A stretch of 64,000 nt of DNA from assembly GCA_000509105.1 (NCBI GenBank), contig BAIF02000123.1, forward strand, positions 18,827 to 82,826, in the 5' to 3' direction. Both the position numbers and the translations under genes were made by a program. Source of the DNA: Clostridiales bacterium VE202-21. GTDB taxonomy: Bacteria; Bacillota; Clostridia; Lachnospirales; Lachnospiraceae. The notes under the pieces were generated by a model, which was not told where the DNA came from, did not search any database, and saw only the letters and a list, made by a program, of their open reading frames with translations. Positions 47,281 to 55,111 of the stretch are shown one piece after another. Every line of letters starts with the position of its first letter. The stretch's first letter is position 1.

Positions 47281-47578
47281 GGATGCACGCAGCACCGTAA
47301 AGGGATAGCCGGGAAGCGCCGGAAGAGTATATGCCCGGCGGAAATGCTGGAGTACATCTTAGAAATTCTTAGCAGAAAAAGGCAGAAAATTGGAGAGAAA
47401 ACGTGCTTCCGAAGCGCGTTTTCTGCTGACCCAGCGTGAGAAATCATCAGATTTCTTACGATGTGTCAGCTGTGCTCCAATTTTCTGCCTTTTTCTGCTT
47501 AGAATTTCTTAATGTACGGGTTGCACTTCCGCCGGGCATATACTCTTCCGGCGCTTCCCGGCTATCCCTTTACGGTGC
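47281..47578 (+). repeat. Large palindromic element, copy D
   Basis: Box GGATGCACGCA (47281-47291) and a perfect 52-bp inverted repeat (47292-47343 with 47527-47578). The inner stem is 47358-47395 with 47475-47513. The core has hairpin 47396-47424, then GCTGAC/GTCAGC (47425-47430 with 47465-47470), internal loop CCAG/ATGT, and an 11-bp helix with ATCA loop (47435-47460). It ends 37 bp before the stop of aguB and may also serve as its terminator. Confidence 0.9.
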
Positions 47579-47614
47579 GCCCCCCATCCGTCGACGAGTC
47601 TAAATCTCGTCAAC

Positions 47615-48475
47615 TCAATACCACTCTGGCCTCCGATCCCTGAAAAGCCCCCATTCCAGCCTTTCTCTTCTGATCTTCTCGAAATCAAACCGGGCGCACA
47701 GCACGTTTTCCGTATCTCTGCCCGCCTGGCACAGAACTGCTCCTGTTTCATCGGTTATAAAACTGCTGCCATAGAACACCAGGCTGGAACTCTGGCCCGC
47801 ATTTTCCGGACATGGCTCTACTTTTTCCAGCCCGAACCTGTTGGCAGCCGCCACCGGCACGATATTGACCGCCGCGTGGCCCTGCATAGCTCTTCTCCAA
47901 TGTCCCGAGCTGTCACAGTCCAGAATCGGTTCACTGCCTATGGCAGTCGGATACAGGATCACATCCGCTCCTTTCAACGCCAGGCTTCTAGCCGTCTCCG
48001 GAAACCACTGATCCCAGCAGATCCCGACTCCAATCCGGCCATATCTTGTATCCCACACGGTAAATCCGGTGTCTCCCGGTGTAAAATAAAATTTTTCCTG
48101 ATAAAAATGATCATCCGGAATATGTGTCTTCCGGTACACTCCCAGCAGGCTGCCGTCTGCATCCACCACAGCAGCAGAGTTATACAGTGTGTTCTGCGCC
48201 CGCTCATAAAAGCTGACCACAATCACAAGCCCCAGCTCACCTGCCAGGTTCTGCATTGCACGCACCGCAGGATTGTCCTCTGTCGGAAGCGCATAGCTAT
48301 AGTATTCATATCGCCGTTCCTGGCAGAAATACTGCCGCTCGAACAGTTCCGGAAGCAGAATCACCTGACCGCCCTGCTCTGCCGCCTGCCTGACCAGCCG
48401 TTCTGCTGTTTTCATATTCTGCTGTACATCTGCAGTACACTGCATCTGAATCACAGCAACCGTAACCTCACTCAT
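47615..48475 (-). CDS. aguB: N-carbamoylputrescine amidase
   Basis: A 286-residue nitrilase-superfamily amidase. The Glu-Lys-Cys triad is in LLPELFERQYF, YRKTHIPDDHFYQEKFYF and GVGICWDQWFPE, all typical of AguB. It hydrolyses N-carbamoylputrescine to putrescine, CO2 and ammonia. ATG at 48475 overlaps the end of aguA by 8 nt and sits after GGAGGAGG. It is the last gene of the polyamine operon. Confidence 0.95.
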   Translation of the reverse strand: MSEVTVAVIQMQCTADVQQNMKTAERLVRQAAEQGGQVILLPELFERQYFCQERRYEYYSYALPTEDNPAVRAMQNLAGELGLVIVVSFYERAQNTLYNSAAVVDADGSLLGVYRKTHIPDDHFYQEKFYFTPGDTGFTVWDTRYGRIGVGICWDQWFPETARSLALKGADVILYPTAIGSEPILDCDSSGHWRRAMQGHAAVNIVPVAAANRFGLEKVEPCPENAGQSSSLVFYGSSFITDETGAVLCQAGRDTENVLCARFDFEKIRRERLEWGLFRDRRPEWY

Positions 48476-49580
48476 TTCCTCCTCCTTCTGGAATCTGCTG
48501 GGTAATACAGTGGATATTGCCGCCTCCAAGCAAAATCGCCCTGCTGTCTATCCCTGTCACCCTGCGTCCCGGACACAGGGGCCGCAGTATTTCCAGCGCA
48601 CGCCTGTCACTTTCTTCATTGTCACCACCGAACTGAGGCACCAGCACGGCATCGTTGGTAAAATAAAAATTCACATAACTGGCGGCCAGCCGTTCCCCGG
48701 CTTCCCGCATATCTTCTCCGGCTTCAAACACAAACTGCTCCACTTCTTCTCGTGTGACCCTCACGGGTACATCAGGTATAGGCAGCCTGTGCACGGTCAG
48801 CCGGCGGCCTTTTGCATCCGTCTGTTTTTCCAGATAATCCAGGCAGGCCCTGGAAAGTTCATACTGGGGATCCTCACGGTCATCTGTCCAGGCAAGCACA
48901 ACCTCTCCTGGCGCAGTAAACGCACAGACGTTATCCACATGTTCATTCGTCTCATCCATATAGATTCCCCTGGGCAGCCACAATATCTTTTCGGCTCCCA
49001 GATATTGCTTTAATTTATCCTCAATCTGCAGCTTTGACAGCCGCGGATTCCTGCCGGGGCTGAGCAGGCAGCTCCTTGTTGTCAATATGGTTCCCTCCCC
49101 ATCAGAATGGATAGAACCGCCCTCCAGCACAAAATCTCCGGCATCATAGCAGAAATAACCCAGTTTGTCCAGAAGCACACCTGCAACCGCATCGTCTTTA
49201 TCCCAGGAGGCATACAAGCCGTCTATGCTGCCGCCCCAGGCATTAAAACGCCAGCTGATGCCCCTGACATCCCTTCCATTGGTTACGAAAGTGGGGGCCA
49301 CGTCCCTGGCCCAGGCATCATCGCTCCCCACTGCCAGAACTTCCGCAAACCTGCCTGCCGCGCGTACCGCCTCTTCCTTATGTTCCCGGTCTGCCAGTAA
49401 ATATACTTTTTCACTCCGGGATGCCTCTCGTATAATCTCTAAAAATGCCTTCCTTGCCCTCTCAGGATTCTTTCCCCAGCTTCCCGGCCGCACCGGCCAG
49501 ATTAAAATAACAGCCTCGTGAGGCGCAAATTCTGCAGGCATAAAATAGCCGTCTTCCCGCGGCGTTGTCAACTTATTCAT
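48468..49580 (-). CDS. aguA: Agmatine deiminase
   Basis: A 370-residue guanidino-modifying enzyme. It has DDAWARDVAPTFVTN (substrate-binding acidic residues), DFVLEGGSIHSDGEGT, the DETNEHVDN histidine region and the catalytic cysteine in LGGGNIHCITQQIP. It converts agmatine to N-carbamoylputrescine and ammonia. Its ATG overlaps the stop of nspC in TGATG, so translation is coupled. With speA and aguB it completes arginine to putrescine. Confidence 0.96.
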   Translation of the reverse strand: MNKLTTPREDGYFMPAEFAPHEAVILIWPVRPGSWGKNPERARKAFLEIIREASRSEKVYLLADREHKEEAVRAAGRFAEVLAVGSDDAWARDVAPTFVTNGRDVRGISWRFNAWGGSIDGLYASWDKDDAVAGVLLDKLGYFCYDAGDFVLEGGSIHSDGEGTILTTRSCLLSPGRNPRLSKLQIEDKLKQYLGAEKILWLPRGIYMDETNEHVDNVCAFTAPGEVVLAWTDDREDPQYELSRACLDYLEKQTDAKGRRLTVHRLPIPDVPVRVTREEVEQFVFEAGEDMREAGERLAASYVNFYFTNDAVLVPQFGGDNEESDRRALEILRPLCPGRRVTGIDSRAILLGGGNIHCITQQIPEGGGNE

Positions 49581-50722
49581 CAGGATAAACGCTCCTTAAA
49601 ATCTTGATAGCCAAACCGTTTTACAACCTCGCACATCCCGTCTTTTCTGAGAAGCGCAATGTCCGGCAGCGGCATACCGTTAAAAGTATTATTTTTCACC
49701 ATCGTGTAGATTGCCATATCTTCAAACACCAGGCGTTCCCCGATTCTGGGCATCTCGTCAAAGCTGTAATCTCCAATTACATCCCCTGCCAGACAGGTTC
49801 TGCAGCCAAGAGTGCATGTAACCGCCTTTTCCCCCGGTTTACCGCTATCCCTCAGAGGCGGGCGGTAAGGCATCTCCAGCACATCCGGCATATGGCAGGC
49901 TGCGGATGCATCGAGTATCAAAACCGGAGGTACATTCTCCACAATATCCATCACTTCCGTGATCAGATATCCTGCACTCAGTGCAACCGCTTCCCCTGGC
50001 TCCAGATAAACCTGTACATGGTAGGTATCCCGTATCCGGCAGAGCAGGTCCTTCAATACAGCAATATCATATCCCGGCCTTGTGATGTGGTGTCCGCCTC
50101 CGAGATTAAGCCATCGAATCTGGTGAAGGTATTCCCCGAACTTCTCCTCCACCGCCTCGAACGTCTCCACAAGCGGGGCCGCATCCTGCTCACAGAGTGT
50201 ATGGACATGCAGGCCTTCCACCCCTGCCGGAAGCCGCTCCGGAAACTGATCCCGCCGGATTCCAAGCCTCGATCCCGGCGCACAGGGATCATAAATGGCA
50301 GGCCCCTCCTGAGTAGAGTACTCCGGGTTAATCCGAAGCCCTGCACTGATCCCCTTCGTTTCCCACAAGGGCCGGTGGCGCTCAAGCTGTGCAATCGAAT
50401 TGAAGCTGATATGGCTGCAAATCCTGCAGAGCTTCTCCATCTCTTCTGCGGTATACGCAGGAGAAAATACGTGATTCTCTCCGCCCATCTCCTCCGCAGC
50501 TAGCCTCGCCTCATACAGTCCGCTTGCGGTAGCGCCCGCAAGATAATGCCGGACCATCGGATACACCCGATACATGGAAAATGCTTTCTGAGCCAGAAGT
50601 ATTCTGCATCCTGTCTCCTCCTGCACGCTTTCAAGTATCTCCAGATTATGCTCCAGTTTTGCTTCATCCACAAGATAAACCGGTGTCCTAAGGTCTTCTG
50701 TTCTTAATAAGTTTTCTTTCAC
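49580..50722 (-). CDS. nspC: Carboxynorspermidine/carboxyspermidine decarboxylase
   Basis: A 380-residue PLP decarboxylase of the alanine-racemase fold. It has ILLAQKAFSMYRVYP with the PLP lysine, HVHTLCEQDAAPLVETF, LNLGGGHHITRPGYD (phosphate-binding glycines) and LGCRTCLAGDVIGDY with the catalytic cysteine. It decarboxylates carboxyspermidine to spermidine, or carboxynorspermidine to norspermidine. It lies after the dehydrogenase that makes the substrate, separated by 209 bp that hold palindromic repeats. Confidence 0.95.
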   Translation of the reverse strand: MKENLLRTEDLRTPVYLVDEAKLEHNLEILESVQEETGCRILLAQKAFSMYRVYPMVRHYLAGATASGLYEARLAAEEMGGENHVFSPAYTAEEMEKLCRICSHISFNSIAQLERHRPLWETKGISAGLRINPEYSTQEGPAIYDPCAPGSRLGIRRDQFPERLPAGVEGLHVHTLCEQDAAPLVETFEAVEEKFGEYLHQIRWLNLGGGHHITRPGYDIAVLKDLLCRIRDTYHVQVYLEPGEAVALSAGYLITEVMDIVENVPPVLILDASAACHMPDVLEMPYRPPLRDSGKPGEKAVTCTLGCRTCLAGDVIGDYSFDEMPRIGERLVFEDMAIYTMVKNNTFNGMPLPDIALLRKDGMCEVVKRFGYQDFKERLS

Positions 50723-50768
50723 TACTCTTTCCTCGTGTTTTCATGATTATGCGGCCTGCCGAGTAAAA

Positions 50769-50899
50769 GTTCAGACAGGTCTGCGCATTTACTGCGCAGA
50801 CCGTAAGAAAGCATAGTGGTTGCCGGCATTCAGCCCTTCGCCGCAGGCGAATTTCAATGGGCTGGATGCGTAACAGTTCAGACCTGTCTGAACTGTTAC
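50769..50899. repeat. Nested palindromic repeat between nspC and the dehydrogenase gene
   Basis: AGTTCAGACAGGTCTG (50769-50784) pairs with CAGACCTGTCTGAACT (50880-50895). Inside are GGTCTGCGCA/TGCGCAGACC (50778-50802) and CAGCCC-TTCGCC/GGCGAA-GGGCTG (50831-50864). The right end also folds on itself as GTAACAGTTCAGAC/GTCTGAACTGTTAC (50870-50899). Related hairpins lie at 55025 and 63021. It lies inside the operon and may affect mRNA stability. Confidence 0.75.
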
Positions 50900-50931
50900 C
50901 CTGCCGTACCTCCTGCCGGATGTGGGTTCCC

Positions 50932-52191
50932 CTACTCCACGGTTTCAGGATTTTCATCCACCACCCAGGGAAGGCCGTACTGGTTCAGCATATCCATAAA
51001 CGGATCCGGATCCAGTTCTTCCAGGTTCACAGCACCCCTTTTATTCCAAATACCCGAAGCAACCAATGCAGTCCCGATCATCGCCGGTACCCCTGTGGTA
51101 TAACTGATAGCCTGGCTTTCCACCTCCCGGTAGCATTCCTCGTGATCGCACACGTTATAGATATAGATGGTTTTCTCCTGTCCATCCTTCACGCCTGTAT
51201 AAATACATCCAATATTCGTCTTTCCCTTTGTGCGCGGTCCGAGTGTGGCAGGATCCGGAAGCAGCGCTTTCAGAAACTGGATGGGGACAATTTCCTTTCC
51301 CTCAAAAACAATCGGGCTGGTGGAGAGCATCCCTACATTTTCCAGGCATTTCATATGGGTGAGATAGCTCTCTCCAAAGGTCATGAAGAAACGGATACGC
51401 TTCACTCCCGGAACATGCACGGCCAGAGATTCGATCTCCTCATGGTGCAGAAGATACATCTCTTTTGGCCCCACCTGTGGAAAATCATAGGTGCGCTTTA
51501 TTTCCATCGGTTCAGTCTCTACCCAGTGGCCGTCCTCCCAGTAGCTCCCGTTTGCAGACACCTCTCTCAGATTGATCTCCGGGTTAAAATTGGTTGCAAA
51601 CGGATAGCCGTGGTCCCCGCCGTTGCAATCCAGTATATCAATCGTATGGATCTCGTCAAAATAATGTTTCATTGCATAGGCGGTAAATACACTTGTCACC
51701 CCGGGGTCAAATCCGGATCCAAGCAGCGCGGTGAGATTCTTTTCCCGAAATTTTTCATTGTACTCCCACTGCCAGCTGTAATCAAAATACGCGGTAAATC
51801 CTTTCTCCCTGCAGCGTTTTTCATAGACTGCACGCCACGCGTGATCATCCGTATCCTCCGGCTCGTAGTTCGCGGAATCGATGTAATGGACGCCGCACTC
51901 CAGACAGGCTTCCATGATAGAGAGATCCTGATATGGCAGCGCCAGATTCAAAACCGCATCCGGCTGATAACTGCGGATCAATGCCGCAGCCTCCGATACA
52001 TGGTCTGCGTCCACCTGTGCGGTTGTAATTTTTACGGATGTTTTCCCTTCCAGCTTTTCCCTAAGTGCATCGCACTTCGCTTTTGTCCTGCTTGCAATAC
52101 AAAGTTCCGTAAATACCTTCTCATTCTGACAGCATTTTCTGATGGCAACCGAAGCAACGCCTCCACAACCGATCACTAATATTCTGCTCAT
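50932..52191 (-). CDS. Carboxynorspermidine/carboxyspermidine dehydrogenase (saccharopine dehydrogenase family)
   Basis: A 419-residue saccharopine-dehydrogenase-like protein with the Rossmann motif ILVIGCGGVASVAIRKC, DAVLNLALPYQDLSIMEACL, and GSGFDPGVTSVFTAYAMKHY. Next to nspC this family joins putrescine (or diaminopropane) with aspartate semialdehyde using NADPH to give the carboxy-polyamine. It begins 1 nt after the speE stop, with AGGAGG before the ATG. It is close to Lys9/Lys1-type proteins in general fold, but context makes the polyamine role far more likely. Confidence 0.93.
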   Translation of the reverse strand: MSRILVIGCGGVASVAIRKCCQNEKVFTELCIASRTKAKCDALREKLEGKTSVKITTAQVDADHVSEAAALIRSYQPDAVLNLALPYQDLSIMEACLECGVHYIDSANYEPEDTDDHAWRAVYEKRCREKGFTAYFDYSWQWEYNEKFREKNLTALLGSGFDPGVTSVFTAYAMKHYFDEIHTIDILDCNGGDHGYPFATNFNPEINLREVSANGSYWEDGHWVETEPMEIKRTYDFPQVGPKEMYLLHHEEIESLAVHVPGVKRIRFFMTFGESYLTHMKCLENVGMLSTSPIVFEGKEIVPIQFLKALLPDPATLGPRTKGKTNIGCIYTGVKDGQEKTIYIYNVCDHEECYREVESQAISYTTGVPAMIGTALVASGIWNKRGAVNLEELDPDPFMDMLNQYGLPWVVDENPETVE

Positions 52192-52192
52192 A

Positions 52193-53047
52193 TCAAACTT
52201 CCTCCTCTTCTAATAAATCCTCCACATATCTGGGGAGCATAAATGCCCCTGTATGCAAGTTTGTCGTGTAATATCTCGTCTGTATTTCCCGTTCTCTCCA
52301 TCTCTTAGCGTCCAGGTTTCTGAGTGGATGGTACTTTTTCGATGCAAAGCCGAACAGCCAGTAGCCTGCAGGGCAGGTGGGGATATGGGCCTGATAGACC
52401 CTGTTTACGGGAAAACTGCGGTATGCTTTTCTGTGCATGATCCGGCAGCTTTCCTCGTCCTCAGCATAGAAAGGACTTCCATGCTGATACACCATGATCC
52501 CGTCCTCATGCAGCGCCTGGAAACAGCTTCCGTAAAATTCCTTGGTGAACAGCCCCGCTGCATGCCCCAGGGGATCCGTACAGTCATTAATGATCAGGTC
52601 ATAGGCATCCTGTCTGGAGCGCAGGAACTTCAGTCCGTCCTCATAATACATAGACACCCTGTCGTCATCCAGCCCGTTTGCATCCTCCGGAAAATGTTCC
52701 CGGCACGCATAGACAAACAGCTGGTCCGCCTCGACTACATCAATATGCTCTATCTCCTCATAATACGACAGCTCTCTCGCCACTCCGCCGTCCCCGCCGC
52801 CCAGCACCAGTACATTTTTGACATGAGGATGCACCGCCATAGGCACATGGACAATCATTTCATCGTAAATAAATTCATCTTTCTCCGTAAATATCACATT
52901 TCCGTTCGAGGTCAGTACTTTTCCGAATTCAGGCGTCTCGAAAATATCCAGCCGCTGAAATTCGCTCTGCGCGCTAAACAGCTGCCTCTCTGCACGAATC
53001 GAGATCTTTACATTATTGGTATGCATCTCACTTACCCAAAAATCCAT
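52193..53047 (-). CDS. speE: Spermidine synthase-like aminopropyltransferase
   Basis: A 284-residue SpeE. VLVLGGGDGGVARELSYY binds the dcSAM methionine part and NDCTDPLGHAAGLFTKEFY holds the catalytic aspartate region. ATG at 53047 overlaps the speA stop (TGATG) after AAAGGAGG; an upstream in-frame start at 53113 would overlap speA more deeply. SpeE needs decarboxylated SAM from SpeD, which is not in this operon, while the operon has a complete alternative carboxyspermidine route. Its true product may therefore not be spermidine. Confidence 0.92.
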   Translation of the reverse strand: MDFWVSEMHTNNVKISIRAERQLFSAQSEFQRLDIFETPEFGKVLTSNGNVIFTEKDEFIYDEMIVHVPMAVHPHVKNVLVLGGGDGGVARELSYYEEIEHIDVVEADQLFVYACREHFPEDANGLDDDRVSMYYEDGLKFLRSRQDAYDLIINDCTDPLGHAAGLFTKEFYGSCFQALHEDGIMVYQHGSPFYAEDEESCRIMHRKAYRSFPVNRVYQAHIPTCPAGYWLFGFASKKYHPLRNLDAKRWREREIQTRYYTTNLHTGAFMLPRYVEDLLEEEEV

Positions 53048-54504
53048 CAACCATCCTCCTTTAGCACATTCAGCCTTGAAAGATCCAGGCTCTCCGGCCC
53101 CTGCATAGAACATCCCTTATCCTGTGCAAACCGGATATAGTGGATCAGTTTTTCCGTAATCTGCTCGCCCGGAGCCAGAATTGGGATTCCCGGAGGATAA
53201 CACATAACAAATTCCCCGCAGACCCTTCCCGCGGTCTCCTCAATCGGCAGGCTCTCCTTCTCCGCATAAAATGCCTGCTGCGGCGTTGTTACCACAACCG
53301 GGGCGATATATTCCGCCAGAAAAACATTCTTCTTTGGCTCCCGGTACAGCCGCTTGATATCCGCCAGAGCCCCCACAAGCCGCTCTATGTCCTGCAGCCG
53401 GTCCCCGATAGATATATAGGCCAATATATTACTGATATCCCCGAATTCAATCTGTATGTCATACTCATCACGCAGCAGGTCATAAACCTCAATCCCGGCC
53501 AGCCCGATGTCCCGCGTATAGACAGCCAGCTTGGTCACATCGAAATCAAAGATACTGCCGCCGTTCTTTAGTTCGGAACCATAGGCATAATACCCCCCGA
53601 TCCCATTGATCTCCTCTCTGGCGTATTCCGCCATCTGCGCTACCTTCTGGAAAGTCTCCTCGCCTCTTAACGCCAGGTTCCTCCTCGAGATGTCCAGGCT
53701 TGCCATTAACAGATAGGAAGCACTGGTCGTCTGGGTAAGGTTCACGATCTGGGAGACATAGCGCTCGTTCATGCCCGGTCCCAGAAGAAGCAGGGAACTC
53801 TGCGTCAGGCTCCCTCCGGATTTATGCATACTGACTGCGGCCATATCTGCCCCCGCCTCCATACCAGAACAGGGCAGACCCTGGCCGAAATAAAGATGCG
53901 TCCCGTGAGCCTCGTCTGCCAGCACCAGCATTCCCTTGCTGTGCGCCAGCTCCACAATGCTCCTGATATCAGAACAGATTCCATAATAAGTCGGATTATT
54001 AACAAAGACCGCGGAGGCATCTGGATGCTCTTCAATCGCACTGCGTACGTCCTCCAGCTCCATCCCCAGCGGAATCCCCAGCAGCTGGTCTACTTTCGGG
54101 TCAATATATACCGGAACGGCTCCGCAAAGCACCAGCGCATTGATCACGCTTTTATGTACATTTCTGGGCAGTATAATCTTATCCCCCGCTTTGCACGCGG
54201 AGAGAACCATGCTCTGCACAGAGGAGGTCGTTCCGCCCACCATCAGAAAGGCATGTGCCGCGCCAAACGCATCCGCCGCCAGTTCCTCCGCCTCCTTGAT
54301 TACAGAAACCGGATGGCAGAGATTATCCAGCGGTTTCATGGAATTCACATCGATTCCGACGCATTTTTCCCCCAGCAGTTCCACCAGCTCCGGATTCCCT
54401 CTGCCTCTTTTATGGCCCGGCACGTCAAAAGGTACGACCCGCTGCTTGCGGAAGCGCTCCAGAGCGCTGTAAATCGGTGCCTGTAATTGTCGCTTTTTAT
54501 CCAT
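53047..54504 (-). CDS. speA: Arginine decarboxylase, Orn/Lys/Arg decarboxylase class-I fold
   Basis: A 485-residue PLP decarboxylase of the short Gram-positive (YaaO/SpeA) type. It has VPFDVPGHKRGRGNPELVEL, VGGTTSSVQSMVLSACKAGD, VLADEAHGTHLYFG (cofactor aspartate) and AAVSMHKSGGSLTQSSLLL with the PLP lysine. Arginine rather than lysine or ornithine is inferred from the co-operonic agmatine deiminase. It is the first gene of the operon, with AGGAG 8 nt before the ATG and a ~450-nt leader upstream. Confidence 0.93.
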   Translation of the reverse strand: MDKKRQLQAPIYSALERFRKQRVVPFDVPGHKRGRGNPELVELLGEKCVGIDVNSMKPLDNLCHPVSVIKEAEELAADAFGAAHAFLMVGGTTSSVQSMVLSACKAGDKIILPRNVHKSVINALVLCGAVPVYIDPKVDQLLGIPLGMELEDVRSAIEEHPDASAVFVNNPTYYGICSDIRSIVELAHSKGMLVLADEAHGTHLYFGQGLPCSGMEAGADMAAVSMHKSGGSLTQSSLLLLGPGMNERYVSQIVNLTQTTSASYLLMASLDISRRNLALRGEETFQKVAQMAEYAREEINGIGGYYAYGSELKNGGSIFDFDVTKLAVYTRDIGLAGIEVYDLLRDEYDIQIEFGDISNILAYISIGDRLQDIERLVGALADIKRLYREPKKNVFLAEYIAPVVVTTPQQAFYAEKESLPIEETAGRVCGEFVMCYPPGIPILAPGEQITEKLIHYIRFAQDKGCSMQGPESLDLSRLNVLKEDG

Positions 54505-54959
54505 TCTTCTTTCTCCTGTGTATCTGTGATTTCGTTAAGTTTTGCAGATATAAAACACAAAACAGAAAACATTCGCAATAGGAAATTTCAGAATAATTTC
54601 CTATATCAAAAAAGGCAGTGTGCAAAAGCAACACTACCTGTCATATACATTATGGGTTACAAAGTCCGCCTTTCCTCTGGAAAGATAGAATATCCGCACA
54701 GCGTATACAATCAATTTGTCCTCTTATCAGAGTCTATACAGCAAATATACTTTTACTACTCCTCTATTGAACATTTCACAAGTGGTATGCATTTGCAGGT
54801 TATAAAGTAACCAACTTATAAAACTGAGCTTTTAACTCGATCAATAAATGTGGCGCTATCGCCACCCGCGGCAGCGGCCAGCCCTGTCCGATGAGCTTTT
54901 CACAGAAAAAACTGTCAGGCCTATATTTGCATGATAGAACGATTGTATCTATGCATGTC
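54505..54959 (-). promoter_or_regulatory. Long structured leader of the polyamine operon
   Basis: From the predicted start near 54959 to the speA ATG there are about 450 nt with no good open frame. They contain several hairpins, such as GTGGCG/CGCCAC and GGTTA/TAACC, and then an intrinsic terminator about 100 nt before speA. This is the layout of a riboswitch or attenuator. I do not recognise the aptamer. Confidence 0.6.
54608..54639 (-). terminator. Intrinsic terminator inside the speA leader
   Basis: On the minus strand GGTAGTGT pairs with ACACTGCC (one mismatch) around a short loop, followed by TTTTTT (54608-54613). It lies downstream of the operon promoter and upstream of speA. Confidence 0.7.
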
Positions 54960-54965
54960 ACGATA

Positions 54966-54993
54966 ATTTTAGCATATCACACCTAAAAGTCAA
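54966..54993 (-). promoter_or_regulatory. Promoter of the polyamine operon
   Basis: On the minus strand TTGACT (54988-54993) and TAAAAT (54966-54971) are 16 bp apart, downstream of the broken UroD-like gene. Confidence 0.65.
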
Positions 54994-55024
54994 TAGTTTT
55001 TGGCGAATGAGTTTGTGAACCATC

Positions 55025-55068
55025 CTCAAGCCGTAACAGTTCAGGCAAGCCTGAACTGTTCCCTTGAG
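55025..55068. repeat. Palindromic hairpin of the AACAGTTCAG family
   Basis: AACAGTTCAGGC (55035-55046) pairs perfectly with GCCTGAACTGTT (55049-55060) across a 2-nt loop, inside an outer CTCAAG/CTTGAG pair (55025-55030 with 55063-55068). No T-run follows, so it is not a standard terminator. Confidence 0.75.
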
Positions 55069-55111
55069 CTAACTTGATCCGAAACTCCGGCGTTCCGCTT
55101 CAGGCACTGCC

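Noticed and set aside
32594..47578. CRISPR array or retron msr/msd as explanation of the repeats
   Set aside because: The repeats are not regularly spaced with spacers, and no Cas or reverse transcriptase gene is in the window.
46882..47751. Several 60-100 residue open frames on both strands in 46.88-47.75 kb
   Set aside because: They lie in or across the palindromic elements, lack ribosome binding sites, and resemble each other only because the arms are inverted copies.
50932..52191. Lysine-pathway saccharopine dehydrogenase
   Set aside because: It is tightly coupled to speE and followed by nspC in a polyamine operon, which fits carboxy(nor)spermidine dehydrogenase far better.
54640..54960. 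Possible T-box riboswitch before speA (GCGGGTGGCGATAGCGCC segment)
   Set aside because: The GGTGG-like piece is simply part of a GTGGCG/CGCCAC hairpin. The T-box bulge, the specifier loop and a following aminoacyl-tRNA or amino-acid gene are not seen.
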